Shown one piece after another: positions 6,593 through 8,243 of a stretch of 8,243 bases of DNA. The notes below the pieces were generated by a model that worked only from the letters and a program-made list of their open reading frames with translations, had not been told where the DNA came from and did not search any database. This stretch comes from Actinomycetota bacterium (lineage in GTDB: Bacteria; Actinomycetota; Actinomycetes; Mycobacteriales; Jatrophihabitantaceae): the NCBI GenBank assembly GCA_019241805.1, contig JAFAWL010000210.1, forward strand, positions 1 to 8,243. The letters are read 5' to 3'. A program made the translations under genes and the position numbers. Each line of letters opens with the position of its first letter. The stretch's first letter is position 1.

Positions 6593-8095
6593 TCAGGGCT
6601 CAGGCGACACCCAATCCAGCGTCCGCTCGATCGCCTTGCGCCACCCGACGTAGCCAAGGGCTCGGCGCTCGTCGTCCCACTCCGGCTCCCAACGCCGGTC
6701 CGGTTGCCACAGCGCGCGAAGTTCATCGGTCGAGTGCCAGAAGCCGACCGCCAGACCGGCCGCGTAGGCCGCGCCGAGCGCCGTCGTCTCGGTGAGGCGG
6801 GGACGGGTCACCGGGACGCCGAGGACGTCAGCCTGTAGCTGCATGCACAGGGCGTTGCCGGTGACGCCGCCGTCGACCTTGAGTTCGCGTAGCGGTACTC
6901 CGCAGTCACGGGCCATCGCATCGACGACGTCGCGACTCTGATAGCAGATGGCCTCCAATGTGGCCCGGGCCAGATGCGCATTGGTGTTGAACCGCGACAA
7001 GCCGACAATGGCGCCGCGCGCATCGCTTCGCCAATACGGAGCGAACAGCCCGGAGAAGGCCGGCACGAAGTACACCCCGCCGGTGTCCGCGACCTGGGCC
7101 GCCAGCGACTCGATCTCGCCGGCGCCGGAGATGATCCCGAGCTGGTCGCGTAACCACTGGACGGCCGAGCCCGTCACCGCGATCGAGCCTTCCAGGGCAT
7201 ACACCGGCTCAGCATCACCGAGGCGGTAGCACACGGTCGTCAGCAGGCCGTGCTCGCTGCGCACGATGCGTGAACCGGTGTTGAGCAACAGGAAGTTGCC
7301 GGTGCCGTAGGTGTTCTTCGCCTCACCGGGTTCGAAGCAGACCTGACCGACCATCGCCGCATGCTGGTCGCCCAAGGCCGCGGTGAGTGGTACTGACGGC
7401 AGCGCCACTGCGACATCGCCGAAGCCCTCGGCCGCGGACGACGAGCGGATCGCCGGCAGCATCGCCCGCGGGATGTCGAGCAACGCGAGTAGCTCGTCAT
7501 CCCAGTCGAGGGTTTCCAGACTCATCAGCATCGTGCGCGAGGCGTTGGTGACGTCGGTGACATGCGCGCTGCCGCCGGTCAGGTTCCAGATCAACCAGCT
7601 GTCGATCGTGCCGAACAGTGCGTCGCCGCGTTCGGCATCAGCCCGCACACCCTCGACGTTGTCCAGGATCCAACGCAGCTTGCCGCCGGCGAAATAGGTA
7701 GCCGGCGGCAGACCGCCGACGGTTCGGAACGTATCGGCGTGGCCGGCCTTCTCTAGCCGGGCGGCGATGCGGTCGGTGCGCGTGTCCTGCCACACGACCG
7801 CGTTGGTGTACGGACGGCCGGTGCGGCGATTCCACACGACCGTCGTCTCGCGTTGATTGGCGATGCCGAAGGCGGCGATGTCGCGGGGCTGCAATCCTTG
7901 CCGGCTCAGGACGGTGCCCACGACCGCGGACGTCCGCTTCCAGATCTCGATCGGATTGTGTTCGACCCAGCCCGGACGGGGCAGTAGCTGCTCGTGTGCC
8001 AGCTGATGGCGGGCGACCTCGCCCCCGTCGTGATCGAAGAGCATGAAGCGGGTACTCGTGGTGCCCTGATCGATCGCGCCGACCAAATCGGCCAC
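6593..8095 (-). CDS. glpK: Glycerol kinase GlpK
   Basis: This cytoplasmic FGGY-family kinase phosphorylates glycerol with ATP to sn-glycerol-3-phosphate for catabolism and lipid synthesis. From GTG 8095 the protein has 500 residues, matching the usual 500-502. Visible motifs are AIDQGTTSTR (7-16, phosphate-binding), GWVEHNP (42-48), NQRET with Arg82-Glu83, Trp102 in VVWQDTR, Tyr134, and GDQHAAM with catalytic Asp243 and Gln244. Arg82, Glu83, Tyr134, Asp243 and Gln244 match the glycerol-binding set of E. coli GlpK. Also present are NTYGTGNF (260-267) and DGGVTGNA (408-415) in the second ATPase half. The frame stays open upstream to the window edge, but GTG 8095 has GGAGG 8 nt before it and puts the start 6 residues before the AIDQGTTS motif. 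The E. coli fructose-1,6-bisphosphate Arg in GGTR is absent (Ser234 by same-length alignment), and no HPr-phosphorylated loop His is seen. Leu315 is a TTA codon. Confidence 0.97.
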   Translation of the reverse strand: MADLVGAIDQGTTSTRFMLFDHDGGEVARHQLAHEQLLPRPGWVEHNPIEIWKRTSAVVGTVLSRQGLQPRDIAAFGIANQRETTVVWNRRTGRPYTNAVVWQDTRTDRIAARLEKAGHADTFRTVGGLPPATYFAGGKLRWILDNVEGVRADAERGDALFGTIDSWLIWNLTGGSAHVTDVTNASRTMLMSLETLDWDDELLALLDIPRAMLPAIRSSSAAEGFGDVAVALPSVPLTAALGDQHAAMVGQVCFEPGEAKNTYGTGNFLLLNTGSRIVRSEHGLLTTVCYRLGDAEPVYALEGSIAVTGSAVQWLRDQLGIISGAGEIESLAAQVADTGGVYFVPAFSGLFAPYWRSDARGAIVGLSRFNTNAHLARATLEAICYQSRDVVDAMARDCGVPLRELKVDGGVTGNALCMQLQADVLGVPVTRPRLTETTALGAAYAAGLAVGFWHSTDELRALWQPDRRWEPEWDDERRALGYVGWRKAIERTLDWVSPEP

Positions 8096-8103
8096 GCCGG
8101 CTC

Positions 8104-8108
8104 CCTCC
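8104..8108 (-). promoter_or_regulatory. Shine-Dalgarno GGAGG for glpK
   Basis: On the minus strand GGAGG lies 8 nt before GTG 8095. This spacing supports 8095 over the far-upstream TTG at 8227, which would add 44 residues unlike any GlpK N-terminus. Confidence 0.8.
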
Positions 8109-8121
8109 GACTGATGTCGGA
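8106..8121 (-). promoter_or_regulatory. 6-bp hairpin overlapping the glpK Shine-Dalgarno
   Basis: On the minus strand TCCGAC-ATCA-GTCGGA forms a perfect 6-bp stem with a 4-nt loop. Its 3' arm contains the first three bases of the GGAGG ribosome-binding site. Folding in mRNA would partly mask the site; as DNA it is a 16-bp inverted repeat that could bind a dimeric regulator. Either role is inference. No clear -10/-35 pair was found in the 62 bp between the upstream stop and glpK. Confidence 0.4.
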
Positions 8122-8157
8122 TGCGACCGTACTGCGCTTGGCCGGGCGGCCGGTGCG

Positions 8158-8241
8158 TCAGGCCGGCATGACGCTCGCGGCAATCCCGGCGAAGTGATTC
8201 AGGCGGATCAGTTCGGCCGGCAGCCAACGAAGCGCGGGCCG
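8158..8241 (-). CDS. C-terminal fragment of an unidentified gene
   Basis: On the minus strand one frame runs from the window edge for 27 codons to a TGA at 8158-8160. The peptide begins RPALRWLPAELIRLNHF and ends GIAASVMPA. About 81% of its codons end in G or C, typical of this genome, while the overlapping upward extension of the glpK frame has about 54%. That favours this frame as coding. Its stop is 62 bp before glpK on the same strand, so it may be the preceding gene of a glpK operon. I do not recognise the family; a glycerol transporter or lipid enzyme would fit the context but nothing here proves it. Confidence 0.4.
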   Translation of the reverse strand, partial: RPALRWLPAELIRLNHFAGIAASVMPA

Positions 8242-8243
8242 GC

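Noticed and set aside
7994..8197. A 67-codon plus-strand frame antisense to the glpK start
   Set aside because: Mostly overlaps the glpK coding region and its leader in antisense; no Shine-Dalgarno or recognisable family.
8096..8227. A 44-residue N-terminal extension of GlpK from TTG 8227
   Set aside because: The extension has poor codon use, no ribosome-binding site and no match to GlpK N-termini; GTG 8095 with GGAGG gives the normal length.

Overview
This is an 8.2 kb stretch of high-GC DNA (about two-thirds G+C, most codons ending in G or C, GTG starts common). It is best explained as chromosome from an actinomycete (Actinomycetota). The protein sequences read like actinobacterial orthologues, and the order mnmA, short MetE-like gene, ligA is an arrangement I know from that phylum, including mycobacteria. 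The genus cannot be fixed from the sequence. TTA leucine codons inside ligA, glpK and the FUSC gene argue against a lineage that keeps TTA out of housekeeping genes.

Left half, plus strand (2-4134): three genes in one direction. The first is the 3' part of mnmA (tRNA 2-thiouridylase; the start and ATP-binding loop lie outside the window). Next is a short protein related to the C-terminal half of cobalamin-independent methionine synthase, overlapping mnmA by 4 nt. Third is a complete NAD-dependent DNA ligase, ligA. The tight spacing suggests one transcript. No promoter is visible, so it should lie upstream of the window. The three act in tRNA wobble-uridine thiolation, probable methyl/sulfur metabolism, and DNA replication and repair.

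Right half, minus strand (4146-8241): read 3' to 5', this holds a 781-residue FUSC-family membrane protein with two six-helix blocks, a complete glycerol kinase (glpK), and the last 27 codons of an unidentified gene cut by the window edge. The FUSC and glpK genes each have a good Shine-Dalgarno sequence. They are 101 bp apart and could be co-transcribed, but a functional link between glycerol phosphorylation and the transporter-like protein is unproven. ligA and the FUSC gene converge tail to tail with only 11 bp between stop codons.

No mobile element, CRISPR array, tRNA, rRNA or riboswitch was recognised, and there is no gene-free stretch over 300 bp. I see no clear novel system. The points worth a second look are small: a 14-bp palindrome occupying the ribosome-binding region of the MetE-like gene, a hairpin overlapping the glpK Shine-Dalgarno, adjacent palindromes at the ligA 3' end, and the loss of known regulatory residues in GlpK.
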